A stretch of 64,000 nucleotides of DNA from Cryobacterium roopkundense (GTDB lineage Bacteria; Actinomycetota; Actinomycetes; Actinomycetales; Microbacteriaceae): contig NZ_JACHBQ010000001.1 in the NCBI RefSeq assembly GCF_014200405.1, positions 1,116,001 to 1,180,000 of the forward strand, given 5' to 3'. Under the pieces are notes generated by a model. The model ran no database searches and was not told where the DNA came from. It worked only from the letters and a program-made list of their open reading frames with translations. Below, in pieces: positions 53,501-61,986 of this stretch (its first letter is position 1; every line of letters starts with the position of its first letter). Position numbers and translations under genes: made by a program.

Positions 53501-54531
53501 GCACCATGAGAGCCGTTCAGGTCGTTGATTACCATCAAAAACTCGTCATGACCGAGGTTCCAAAACCTACGATCACCGGTCCGTTCGACGTGATTGTAAG
53601 GATCGGAGGCGCAGGGGTGTGCCGCACGGACCTGCACATCCTCGAGGGGCAATGGGAACAGAAGTCGGGAGTCACCCTCCCGTACACGATCGGTCACGAG
53701 AACGCCGGCTGGGTCGATGAGATCGGCGGTGCCGTGACGAATGTGGCTGTCGGCGACAAAGTGATCGTGCATCCGATCATCACCTGCGGGTTTTGCCGTG
53801 CGTGCCGATCCGGTGACGACGTACATTGCACCGAGAGCGCCTTTCCGGGGATCGACACCCACGGCGGCTACGCCGAATACCTGAAGACCTCGGCTCGCAG
53901 CATCGTGCGTATCGCTGACACCCTCGAACCGGCGGATGTTGCCGCGCTCGCAGACGCGGGCCTCACTGCTTATCATGCAGCGGCCAAGGCAGCCCGCCAC
54001 CTGCGCCCCGCTGATCGCTGCGTCATTATTGGTGCGGGCGGGCTCGGGCATATCGGAATTCAGGTGCTGAAAGCTCTCACGGCCTCGGAGCTGATCGTCG
54101 TCGACCGCAATCCGGCTGCCATCGAACTCGCTATGTCGCTTGGCGCCGATCACGGCGTGATCGCCGACGGTTCACACGTCGACCGAGTTCTTGAGCTGAC
54201 TGGTGGCGCAGGAGCTGAGGCTGTTCTGGACTTCGTCGGCGAGGGCGGGTCGACAGCCGAGGGTATTCGAATGTTGCGCCAAGCCGGCGACTACTACGTC
54301 GTAGGCTACGGCGAGAATATCGACGTTCCCACGATCGACATCATTTCGAGCGAGATTAACTTCATCGGCAACCTCGTGGGTAGCTATACCGATCTCACCG
54401 AGTTGATGGTGCTTGCCGCACGAGGCCAGGTCACACTGCACACGACGTCCTACGCCCTCGACGACTTCCAGCAAGCGGTCGACGACCTTGGGTCCGGGCT
54501 CGTTCGCGGGCGCGCCATTCTCATCCCCTGA
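53497..54531 (+). CDS. Zinc-dependent alcohol dehydrogenase (MDR, NAD-linked)
   Basis: An alcohol dehydrogenase of 344 residues. Catalytic zinc ligands are in GVCRTDLH and GHENAG. The structural zinc site is CGFCRACRSGDDVHC, and the cofactor loop is GAGGLGHIGIQVLKA. In propane-type clusters the equivalent enzyme oxidises the alcohol formed by the monooxygenase. The start overlaps the DUF59 gene (ATGA). Confidence 0.92.
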   Translation: MSTMRAVQVVDYHQKLVMTEVPKPTITGPFDVIVRIGGAGVCRTDLHILEGQWEQKSGVTLPYTIGHENAGWVDEIGGAVTNVAVGDKVIVHPIITCGFCRACRSGDDVHCTESAFPGIDTHGGYAEYLKTSARSIVRIADTLEPADVAALADAGLTAYHAAAKAARHLRPADRCVIIGAGGLGHIGIQVLKALTASELIVVDRNPAAIELAMSLGADHGVIADGSHVDRVLELTGGAGAEAVLDFVGEGGSTAEGIRMLRQAGDYYVVGYGENIDVPTIDIISSEINFIGNLVGSYTDLTELMVLAARGQVTLHTTSYALDDFQQAVDDLGSGLVRGRAILIP

Positions 54532-54658
54532 AACCAGCTGCGTCGCACCAGACGCGGCTGCTCACAATTCTCGTGTTTTGTTGTGAGGGAATCGCCATCG
54601 GCCATCGCTCGCTAGGCTGCCCGTTCCAGGGGAACACCCGGTAAAGGAGTCTCTACAA

Positions 54659-54742
54659 GTGCTCGGCAAAGGCGTCCGCCCAGAGGGTGGTCTGTTGCCG
54701 AAATGGTGGAACGGCCAGGTCGGATTTGGTTTTCCGACATGA
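54659..54742 (+). CDS. 27-residue open frame, possibly the 5' stub of a lost gene
   Basis: A GTG at 54659 preceded by AAAGGAG opens a frame of 27 codons (MLGKGVRPEGGLLPKWWNGQ...), ending 38 bases before the right copy of the 149-bp repeat. The good ribosome site and abrupt end suggest a gene cut off when the repeat/tRNA boundary formed. I do not recognise the protein. Confidence 0.35.
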   Translation: MLGKGVRPEGGLLPKWWNGQVGFGFPT

Positions 54743-54780
54743 CCGAAAGCGCTCGACGTCCTAGTAATCGATCGTCTTTA

Positions 54781-54929
54781 TGCCCACCATTTACCTACCT
54801 AAATCAACCGTGATCGACCAGGACTGTCCGGCTAAGATCGGAGGTAGTGAACCGCTTGGTTTGCTGCAAAGACATGGGAACCCGTGAGGTTCCGAGACAT
54901 TCGGTGTCGACCATAACTGCTCCGGTTTG
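54781..54929 (+). repeat. 149-bp direct repeat, right copy
   Basis: It matches 45414-45562 except for one base. It ends where the tRNA 3' sequence begins. Confidence 0.97.
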
Positions 54930-54932
54930 GCA

Positions 54933-54966
54933 GGGGGCCGCAGGTTCAAATCCTGTCAGCCCGACA
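54933..54966 (+). other. 3' end of a tRNA gene (T-arm and acceptor strand only), probable att site
   Basis: GCAGG-TTCAAAT-CCTGT (54940-54956) forms a T-arm with five pairs and a normal seven-base loop. It is followed by acceptor strand CAGCCCG, discriminator A and CA. The matching 5' half (CGGGCTG) is not found upstream, so this is a remnant and not a complete tRNA. Integrases commonly leave such 3' ends at island borders. A terminator follows directly. Confidence 0.7.
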
Positions 54967-54968
54967 AA

Positions 54969-54998
54969 AGTCCTGATAAACCTAGGTTTATCAGGACT
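54969..54998 (+). terminator. Rho-independent terminator after the tRNA remnant
   Basis: A perfect 30-base palindrome with arms AGTCCTGATAAACCT and AGGTTTATCAGGACT is followed by CTTTTC. Confidence 0.85.
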
Positions 54999-55123
54999 CT
55001 TTTCGTTTAGAAACACGTGTCGTCACCATTTACCCACCGTTTGCGCATCGCATATGAGCCCGAATCCCGGAATCTTCATTGCATCTCGGTGAGAGGCCAG
55101 TGCTCGCGGAGTCGTATGTATCT

Positions 55124-56546
55124 CTCCCTTACGATTTCAGTGAGATGGCCTTCGGGGCCGCGCGCGATTCTTTCGCATTCGCTATCTCTTTGGCTCGGGC
55201 GCTCGCGAGTGCTCTATTCGCGCGTGCTTCGGTCATGGCAATCTGCGCTTTGGGCGCCCAGAGGCTCCCCAAAGGGGCTTCTCCGCTCTGGTTGGCCGTC
55301 GTGTCGTAGGCCGCTCGGTAGGTGCGGGGCGGGTGTCCGTTGTGTGCATCCAGGAAGGCGCGGATATCGCTGGCGTAATCGGTGGCCGTGTCCACGCGCA
55401 TACTGGCCAGCCGCATCAGCACCAGAACCTGGTTCAACCGGGCCCGGTTCCGGAACATGAATGCTCGTGTCTGGAGCATCTGCCGGATCTCCCGCAGGGG
55501 TTGTTCGACGGCACCGTTGGAGGAGACCGGTGGGATCTGTGCTCGCCGTTCAGTCTGCCGCCGCATCCAAGTCATGTTCTTGGCCATCCACCCGTTCGTC
55601 AGCAACAGCGTTGGTCGGCTGATGACCTCGGCCTCGAACGCATCCCACTGCTCCCGGGAGGTGAAGGCCCCGTGGAAAACCTGCCGCAGACGGTCGTCAG
55701 CGGCGACCTTGTCGCTCTTGAACGCTGCGCGAACCCGTTCGGTGAGGTGGTGCTCGCAGTAGTGAACCAGATCCATCGCTGCCCAATCTCCCCAGTGAGA
55801 AATGATGCCCGCGATGATCGCCCTGTCCTGATCACAGACGATTGAGTCAGGTTTTCCGGGCAGTGAGCCAAGGAATTCCGCCCACGCGGCGCCGTCGCCG
55901 ACCGGGGCAGCTTCGACCTTCCAGAGCCGGCCATTCTTGCCGTCCTTGTCATACCCAAAGGCAGCCAAAATGCAGTAGAGGGCGAGGCTCTTGCCCGTCA
56001 GGGGATCGGTCCAGAAGAAGGTCGACGAGTCGAGCACGAGCACCGACGGCCACTGAGTCACAAGGTGTCTGGCAGCGACCGCGGGCACAACGTCGGCCAT
56101 CCAATCCGCGACGGTCTGCCCATTGATCACCTCCCGGCGTGCGCCCGTCTTGCCGATGTTCCCTCGAGCCCGAACCCGTTTCGCAGCGTCGGTATAGGTC
56201 TGGCCACGGCCGATATCCACAAGCGCCCCAGCGATCTCACGCACCAAGTACTCGCCCTGGGCCGGCGCCACTGGGCCCTCGTGAGAGGCGATGTGGTTCT
56301 CGCACTCCACACAAGTCGAATCCGCCGCGATCGTCCTGCTCATCGCCCCCAGGAACCGGTGATAAGACCCATCCGGAAGCACACACCGCCACCGCTGCTT
56401 CGCGCGGCCGCCCATGCGCTGAATTCCATCACGGACGATGCGGGAGGATTTATGGCCACGTGGACATTTCCCAGCGTCACTGCTCATGGCGAGCCATATC
56501 GATCACGAAATCAGGGTAGGCCTATCTCACTGAAATCGTAAGGGGG
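55124..56546 (-). mobile_element. IS256-superfamily (IS1249-like) insertion sequence
   Basis: A single transposase gene lies between inverted ends sharing CCCTTACGATTTCAGTGAGAT. The flanks ATGTATCT (55116-55123) and ATGTATCC (56547-56554) match at seven of eight bases and are probably the target duplication, the length expected for this family. Confidence 0.85.
55129..56487 (-). CDS. IS1249-like transposase
   Basis: A protein of 452 residues. The N-terminal zinc ribbon-like start is CPRGHKSSRIVRDG...QRWRC, followed by a second Cys pair CVECENH. A DDE core has acidic residues in VLVLDSSTFF, IVCDQDRAI and SSNGAVEQPLRE. The C-terminal residues are encoded by the inverted repeat itself. Assignment to the IS1249 subgroup of IS256 is by overall layout. 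Confidence 0.85.
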   Translation of the reverse strand: MSSDAGKCPRGHKSSRIVRDGIQRMGGRAKQRWRCVLPDGSYHRFLGAMSRTIAADSTCVECENHIASHEGPVAPAQGEYLVREIAGALVDIGRGQTYTDAAKRVRARGNIGKTGARREVINGQTVADWMADVVPAVAARHLVTQWPSVLVLDSSTFFWTDPLTGKSLALYCILAAFGYDKDGKNGRLWKVEAAPVGDGAAWAEFLGSLPGKPDSIVCDQDRAIIAGIISHWGDWAAMDLVHYCEHHLTERVRAAFKSDKVAADDRLRQVFHGAFTSREQWDAFEAEVISRPTLLLTNGWMAKNMTWMRRQTERRAQIPPVSSNGAVEQPLREIRQMLQTRAFMFRNRARLNQVLVLMRLASMRVDTATDYASDIRAFLDAHNGHPPRTYRAAYDTTANQSGEAPLGSLWAPKAQIAMTEARANRALASARAKEIANAKESRAAPKAISLKS

Positions 56547-56554
56547 ATGTATCC

Positions 56555-57429
56555 CTGGGTAGGGTTTTGTTTATGCTGATCAGGGAAGTTTCTGCGTTTG
56601 TGCGTGGAGCTGTTGGGCCTGGCCCACGGATTTGATTGAGAGTCGCCGGGTCGCAGGATCAAATCCCGGGAAATCTCTTTGGTCAGGGATTCCATTGCGT
56701 CAGCTCTCGGTCACAGGTCACGATTATCACGATCGCCCGAAGCTGACGAACCGGAGCGTGGGCTGGCAGCGCGAGTTGCACCAGCTTCGAGCGTCTCGAG
56801 GAGGCTCTGCTTCCTCAGCAACCTGGACGCCCAAGGCTAGAGAAGTTCGTGAGTCTTTGCGTTTGTGGGCGCCAGCGTTATTGACGTTTGGGGCCACGGG
56901 GTGATATTGCCAGGAGCGCAAATACTCATACTTTTGCTGGTGCGTGGCGAAGGTGGTCTGAGGGGGCGTTCGTGGAGACTTCTTGATCCGCACGACGGAC
57001 AACACCGCAGCGGTGGGGACAGCAGTGGGGACAGCAGTGGTTGCTATGGCCGTTGGTATCCCCGTGATGGTCATGCGTGTTCGTCCTTCGAACGGCGGTT
57101 CGTGAGGTGATCGCTGCTGCCCTATTTTTCCGTTCCGATCACTCGAAATCAGTGAACGACCATACTCGCCGGCAGAAGTACATCCAGCGTCTTTCCCAAT
57201 ACCTGCCGTATCGCGGCGCTATGCTGCGTCGCTCGGCCCACTTGCTGGTGCGGATCACGTTTACTATGACGGGCGCCGGGGTATCCGCCGCCAGCAGTGG
57301 CCGATATCACGCGCCAATGGGCAGACCAACCACCACCCAGGCATTCCGGGAACATGCCCGCATGCAGTAGCTCGGCCGTCATGACCCTCACAAAGGCCGC
57401 CACCGCAGTAGCGCAGCCGGGAATTCGGG
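56555..57429. other. Stretch of ~875 bases without a confident gene
   Basis: Open frames here lack ribosome sites and family features. The longest, on the minus strand at 56727-57074, begins MTITGIPTAIATTAVPTAVP, and its start contains a short tandem duplication (GGGGACAGCAGT twice around 57012-57040). It probably is degraded DNA at the edge of the mobile region. Confidence 0.4.
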
Positions 57430-58914
57430 TCAGCGGATGCGTCTGTGCACCGACTGCACGCTGAGGTACGCGCGCAGACCCTCCGGTCCGAATTCTGCGC
57501 CGAGGCCCGAGTCGTGGCGGCCCGCGAACGGCGCGGCGTGGTTGGACGCGAAGAACCCGAGGCCGACCGAGCCGGTATCGAGCCGCGGCGCGAGGGCGAA
57601 CGCGGCGTCGGGGTCTTCCGAGAAGATCGTGCCGCCGAGGCCGAACGGCGTGTTGTTGGCAATCTCCACCGCGTCGTCAAGCGAGGAGTACCGCATGATC
57701 GACAGCACCGGGCCGAAGATCTCTTCCTGCGCGATGCGCATGCCGGGGGTGACGCCCGCGAACACGGTCGGTTTCACGTAGAAACCCCGGTCAAAGCCGG
57801 AAGGCACGTCACCGCCGGTCGTAGCGCGGGCGCCTTCGGCGATACCGCTCCGAATGTACTCGCGCACAACCTGCTCCTGGGCCCGGGTGGCCGAAGGCCC
57901 GAACACCGTCGCCGGGTCCATCGGGTCGCCCTGCGGCGCCGCGGCAATGGTCGCGGTGACCATGTTGACAAGCTCGTCGTACCGGTCCGCTGGCGCGAGG
58001 ATGCGTGTCGAGATGTAGCAGGTCTGCCCGGTATTGCGCATGCAGCTGCGAATCAGCACCTTCGACATAGCCTCGAGGTCGACATCGGGCAGCACCAGGG
58101 CCGACGACTTACCGCCGAGCTCGAGGGTCACCGGGCGCAGCAGCGTGCCGCAGGACGCGGCGATCGAGCGGCCGACCGGCGTCGACCCGGTGAAGGCGAC
58201 CTTGCTGATGCCCGGGTGCTTCACGAGGGCGTCGCCGAAGCTGCCGGGCCCGGTCACGAGGTTGATGACCCCGGCCGGAATTCCGGCGGCGACCGCGGCA
58301 TCGAGAATGAGTCGCACCGACAGCGGCGTCGGCGACGCCGGCTTGATGACGACCGTGCAGCCCGCCATCAGTGCTGGGGCCAGCTTGGCCACGACCAGGT
58401 TGATCGGAAAGTTCCACGGGGCGATCAGCGCGCAGACCCCGACCGGGTCGAGGCGCACCACGGTTTCGGCCGAACCGTCAGGGAACGGGCGAATGTCGGG
58501 AGTCTCGAGCAGGGGAGCGAGCGAGGCGAAGTAGCGAAAGATCGAGGCCGCGTTCGCCGCCGCCTTCGAGGTCTCCGAAACCGGCGATCCGTTCTCCCAG
58601 GTATTTGTGTGCGAGATGGCTTCGGCCCGTGTTTCGACCTCGGCTGCCAGTCGCATAAGCAGGCGGGCTCGCTCTGCGGGGGCCACGTCGCGCCATCCGC
58701 TGTCGCCGCTGTTGGAACCCGTGAAGGCACGACGGGCCGCGACCACGGCCGCGTCGAGGTCGGCGATTGATGCCTGCGGCACCGAACCCCATACCTCCCC
58801 TGTCGCCGGGTTGGTCACCTCTGTGCGCCCCGGTCCCGTGGAGCGCCGCCAGATGCCATCGATGAAGTGGTCGTCGGTGTGCGTGTACGGCAGAGTCGCG
58901 TGCAGCAGGCCCAT
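57430..58914 (-). CDS. Aldehyde dehydrogenase (CreC-like position)
   Basis: An aldehyde dehydrogenase of 494 residues: APWNFPINL cofactor loop, catalytic Glu in TLELGGKSS, catalytic Cys in NTGQTCYIS, and EEIFGPVLS. The ATG at 58914 overlaps the HD gene stop by one base (TGATG). It is the last gene of the leftward operon. In the cre pathway it oxidises hydroxybenzaldehyde-type products to acids using NAD(P)+. Confidence 0.92.
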   Translation of the reverse strand: MGLLHATLPYTHTDDHFIDGIWRRSTGPGRTEVTNPATGEVWGSVPQASIADLDAAVVAARRAFTGSNSGDSGWRDVAPAERARLLMRLAAEVETRAEAISHTNTWENGSPVSETSKAAANAASIFRYFASLAPLLETPDIRPFPDGSAETVVRLDPVGVCALIAPWNFPINLVVAKLAPALMAGCTVVIKPASPTPLSVRLILDAAVAAGIPAGVINLVTGPGSFGDALVKHPGISKVAFTGSTPVGRSIAASCGTLLRPVTLELGGKSSALVLPDVDLEAMSKVLIRSCMRNTGQTCYISTRILAPADRYDELVNMVTATIAAAPQGDPMDPATVFGPSATRAQEQVVREYIRSGIAEGARATTGGDVPSGFDRGFYVKPTVFAGVTPGMRIAQEEIFGPVLSIMRYSSLDDAVEIANNTPFGLGGTIFSEDPDAAFALAPRLDTGSVGLGFFASNHAAPFAGRHDSGLGAEFGPEGLRAYLSVQSVHRRIR

Positions 58915-59558
58915 CAGAGCACGCCGATGCGCAGCAGCGATTCGGAGCGTTCCAGCTCGCACACGGCCATATCGAGGCCGGCGGCGGTGATCAGTTCCGG
59001 CAGAATGTCGGTGCGCAGCCGAGAGCAGTATGACGAGGGCGTCTGCCCGAACCAGCCGGAGGCGAGGGCGATTCCGGCCGTCGTGAAGCGCCACAGCCGA
59101 TCGGAATCGCGCACGAGGGAGTCCTCGATCGAATAGGACTCCGCCCGGGTGTCGTGGCCGTCGATGATGTCGGTCACCCGGACTACGAACTTCTCGCTGT
59201 AGCCGAGGGCTGGCAGCACCTCGCGGGCGATGTCGCAGCCCCTGGCTTCGTGTTGGTAGCGGATGTCGGCCTGCCGCCAGTTGGCACCGAACCCCTCCGA
59301 GATGATCTTGGTCTCGTCGACGCGGGCCCAGCCGGTGTCGTGCAGCAGAATGGCAACCCGCACCACGAGGGCGTCGGCCTCGGGGTAGACGAGGCAGAGC
59401 CGCTCGGCAAAGGCGAACGAGATGGGGATGTGGATGTCGTTGCCCCGGGTGCGCATCTCGGTGACCACGGCGCGCCAGAGCGGGTCGAGGTCGGTCAGCA
59501 GCGTGTCGGCCTGTCTGATCGGGGAGGTGTCGACGGCGTGGACGGTATGTAGTGTCAT
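58914..59558 (-). CDS. HD-domain phosphohydrolase (CreD-like position)
   Basis: A protein of 214 residues. The HD metal site is His73-Asp74 (LLHDTGW) with further His/Asp in YQHEARG and IIDGHDT. HD enzymes of this size are metal-dependent phosphohydrolases. In this operon it would remove the phosphate from the oxidised aryl phosphate. The ATG at 59558 follows GGAAAG contained in the end of the reductase gene. Substrate is inferred from context only. Confidence 0.83.
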   Translation of the reverse strand: MTLHTVHAVDTSPIRQADTLLTDLDPLWRAVVTEMRTRGNDIHIPISFAFAERLCLVYPEADALVVRVAILLHDTGWARVDETKIISEGFGANWRQADIRYQHEARGCDIAREVLPALGYSEKFVVRVTDIIDGHDTRAESYSIEDSLVRDSDRLWRFTTAGIALASGWFGQTPSSYCSRLRTDILPELITAAGLDMAVCELERSESLLRIGVL

Positions 59559-59563
59559 GGTCT

Positions 59564-60856
59564 TTACTTTCCGGCCAGCGCGGGAGCCGCGGACACGAGC
59601 TTCTTGAGCGGGATGGTCACGTCGCCGGCCAGGTCGGCTGGCACGTTCTGGCCGTGGTTCAGAGCGCCGCGCACGGCAATGAAATCCAGGGGCTTGTTGA
59701 TGCAGTCCGCCGCGATGAGTTGGCCGGCGCGGTAGTACAGCACCGAGAACTTCTCGCTGTCGGGTTCGCCGCGCAGCACGATCTGGTCGTGCCCGCCGCT
59801 GAGGCCGGCGATCTGCAGCTTCAGGTCGGCCTGGTCGCTCCAGAACCACGGCACCGTGGAGTATTCGGCGGGCAGCCCCAGCAGAGTCGCGGCAGCGACC
59901 TTGCCCTGTTCGATCGCGTTCTGCACGCTCTCGAGGCGCAGCCGGGCCACGCCGCCGGGCGTGATCGACGGGTTGGGCAGGTTGGCACAGTCGCCGGCAG
60001 CGACCGTGAACCCGTCGGAGCAGAGGGCGCTGCCGTCGACGACGATGCCGTTATCGATGGCGAGCCCGAGCTGTTCGGCCAGCTCGGTGCGCGGAATCAC
60101 GCCGACCCCGATCAGCACGACGTCGGCCGGTACGACGGTTCCGTCGCCGAGTTCAACCCCGGTGACCCGGTCGTGCTCGCCGAGAAACCGCACGACCTGG
60201 GCGTTCAGCACCACGCGGGTGCCGCGGCGCCGGTGCGCCTGCAGGTAGAACTCGCTTGTCTGCTCGCTGACGGCGCGACCGACGAGGCGAGGGGCGGCCT
60301 CCAGTACGGTGACCGTGAGGCCGGCGACGCGAGCCCCGGCGGCGACCTCGAGGCCGATGAAACCGCCTCCGACGACGACCAGCTTGCGGGCGCTTCCGAG
60401 CGCCTGTTCGAGCTGCGTGGCATCCGTCGCCGTGCGCAGGTAGCCGACGCCCTCGAGTTCTGAGCCGTCGAACGGAATCTGGCGCGGCACGGCCCCGGTC
60501 GTCAGGGCGAGCCGGGCGAAGTCGAAGCGGCGGCCGGATTCGGCCACGGCTGTGCCGCCGGAACCGTCGCGGCTGATGCTGACAATACGTTCGCGGGTGA
60601 CGAGTTCGATGTTGTGCTCGCGGTAGAAGTCGTGGGTGCGAAAGGTCAGGGAATCGGCCGTGATCTCGCCCTTCAGAAACGCCTTCGAGAGCGGCGGCCG
60701 CTGGTACGGCGCGTGCGGCTCCTCGCCGACGAGCACGATCGGGTCGGTGTCTCCGAGCTCGCGCAGCGAACACGCGAGCTGCACGCCGGCCTGGCAGTTG
60801 CCGATGATGAGGGTTCCGAGTGACGCGTGGCGAGCGGATGCGGCAGTGTCGGTCAT
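59564..60856 (-). CDS. FAD-dependent ferredoxin reductase (rhodocoxin/putidaredoxin reductase type)
   Basis: A flavoprotein of 430 residues. The first dinucleotide site is altered (LIIGNCQAGVQLA in place of the usual GxGxxG), followed by RPPLSKAFLKG. NAD site: VVVGGGFIGLEVAAGA. FAD site 2: GFTVAAGDCANLPN. A C-terminal reductase domain follows. It passes electrons from NAD(P)H to the adjacent [2Fe-2S] ferredoxin and so to a P450. It starts two bases after the ferredoxin stop. Confidence 0.92.
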   Translation of the reverse strand: MTDTAASARHASLGTLIIGNCQAGVQLACSLRELGDTDPIVLVGEEPHAPYQRPPLSKAFLKGEITADSLTFRTHDFYREHNIELVTRERIVSISRDGSGGTAVAESGRRFDFARLALTTGAVPRQIPFDGSELEGVGYLRTATDATQLEQALGSARKLVVVGGGFIGLEVAAGARVAGLTVTVLEAAPRLVGRAVSEQTSEFYLQAHRRRGTRVVLNAQVVRFLGEHDRVTGVELGDGTVVPADVVLIGVGVIPRTELAEQLGLAIDNGIVVDGSALCSDGFTVAAGDCANLPNPSITPGGVARLRLESVQNAIEQGKVAAATLLGLPAEYSTVPWFWSDQADLKLQIAGLSGGHDQIVLRGEPDSEKFSVLYYRAGQLIAADCINKPLDFIAVRGALNHGQNVPADLAGDVTIPLKKLVSAAPALAGK

Positions 60857-60858
60857 CT

Positions 60859-61170
60859 CTACACCTGCGTTTCCGGTGTGGCCACGCGAATGTCGGCGTC
60901 GCCTAGCTTCAGCTGGCAGGAGAGCCGCGAGTTTTCTTCACGATCGATGGCGGTGCCGTCGAGCATGTCGTCTTCGAGGTCTTCCATCGCGGGGAACACG
61001 CTGCCGGCGCAGACGAAGACGTGACAGGTGGCGCACGAGAGGCTGCCACCGCACTCGGCGACGATGCCCGGCACGCCGTTACGCACGGCCGTCTCCATGA
61101 CGGAGTCGCCGGCGAATCCCGCGACGGCGGTTTCTCTGCCGGTGGCGGAGATGTAGGTTACAGACGGCAT
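60859..61170 (-). CDS. [2Fe-2S] ferredoxin (rhodocoxin/adrenodoxin type)
   Basis: A ferredoxin of 103 residues with the pattern Cys40-x5-Cys46-x2-Cys49-x35-Cys85 (ECGGSLSCATCHV and RLSCQL). This is the vertebrate/bacterial P450-partner type, not the plant type. AAGGAG precedes its ATG. It sits between an SDR and its reductase in the cre-like operon and is the probable donor to a P450 encoded elsewhere. Confidence 0.94.
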   Translation of the reverse strand: MPSVTYISATGRETAVAGFAGDSVMETAVRNGVPGIVAECGGSLSCATCHVFVCAGSVFPAMEDLEDDMLDGTAIDREENSRLSCQLKLGDADIRVATPETQV

Positions 61171-61179
61171 TTTTTCTCC

Positions 61180-61986
61180 TTACAGAAACTGTCGGCCACC
61201 GTCGACCACGAGGGTCTGGCCGGTGATGTATCGGGAGCCGGGGCCGGCCAAAAACAGGGCCGCCCCAACGATGTCGTCGGGTTCGCTGGCCCGTTTGATG
61301 GAGCCTCGCTCCACGCCGTACTCGGCGGCGCCCTCAATGAGGCCGTAGCTGGCCTCGGTGAGGGTGAAGCCGGGCGCGATCGCGTTCACGGTCACGTCGC
61401 GCACGCCGAGCTCCTTGGCGAGTACCCGGGTCAGGGCGATCACCCCGCCCTTCGAGGCCACATAGTGCGCCCACTGGGCGGAGCCGCTGAGTACGGTCGC
61501 GCTGGACAGGTTGATGATCGCGGCGCCGGGCGCGAGGTAGGGGGAGCAGGCCCGCGTGACGAGCCAAGGGCCCTTGAGGTTGACGGCCATCACGCGGTCC
61601 CACTCGTCCACGTCGATGTCTTCGAAAGGGGAGCGGGTGATGGTCGCGTAGATCGCGGCATTGTTGATGATGACGTCGATCTGGCCGGTGCTGCCCGCCG
61701 CACCGGTGTAGCCCGAGAAAGCGGCGGCATCCGCTGCCAGCTGTGTCACCGAATCGAGCGCGGTGACGTTGGCGTGGAGGGCGAGGGCAGTGCCGCCGGC
61801 GGCCTCGACGAGGGCCACGGTCTGCTGTGCGCCCTCGAGGTTGGTGTCGGCGACGACCACTCGGTCGCCCTGGCCCGCGAAGCCCAGCGCAAAGGCACGG
61901 CCCAGCCCGCCGGCGGCGCCGGTGATCAGCACCGTTCTGGCGGTGTTCTGCCCATGAGCGGGCTGGTCCGTGCGCGGATCAGGCAT
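61180..61986 (-). CDS. SDR family alcohol dehydrogenase (CreG-like position)
   Basis: A classical SDR of 268 residues: TGAAGGLG cofactor loop, VVVADTN with Asp favouring NAD(H), NNAA, catalytic Ser (NLSSATV) and YVASKGG (Tyr, Lys). The ATG at 61986 overlaps the preceding gene by eight bases. By position it would oxidise the hydroxymethyl-phenol to the aldehyde. Confidence 0.88.
   Translation of the reverse strand: MPDPRTDQPAHGQNTARTVLITGAAGGLGRAFALGFAGQGDRVVVADTNLEGAQQTVALVEAAGGTALALHANVTALDSVTQLAADAAAFSGYTGAAGSTGQIDVIINNAAIYATITRSPFEDIDVDEWDRVMAVNLKGPWLVTRACSPYLAPGAAIINLSSATVLSGSAQWAHYVASKGGVIALTRVLAKELGVRDVTVNAIAPGFTLTEASYGLIEGAAEYGVERGSIKRASEPDDIVGAALFLAGPGSRYITGQTLVVDGGRQFL

Noticed and set aside
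54690..54730. Resemblance to the 5' half of a tRNA-Leu (GCCGAAATGGTGGAACGGC)
   Set aside because: The D-arm and anticodon arm do not continue, and the run lies inside the short GTG frame; chance similarity is more likely.
56640..56680. GCAGGATCAAATCC resembling a second tRNA T-arm
   Set aside because: The stem does not pair and the conserved TTC of the loop is absent.
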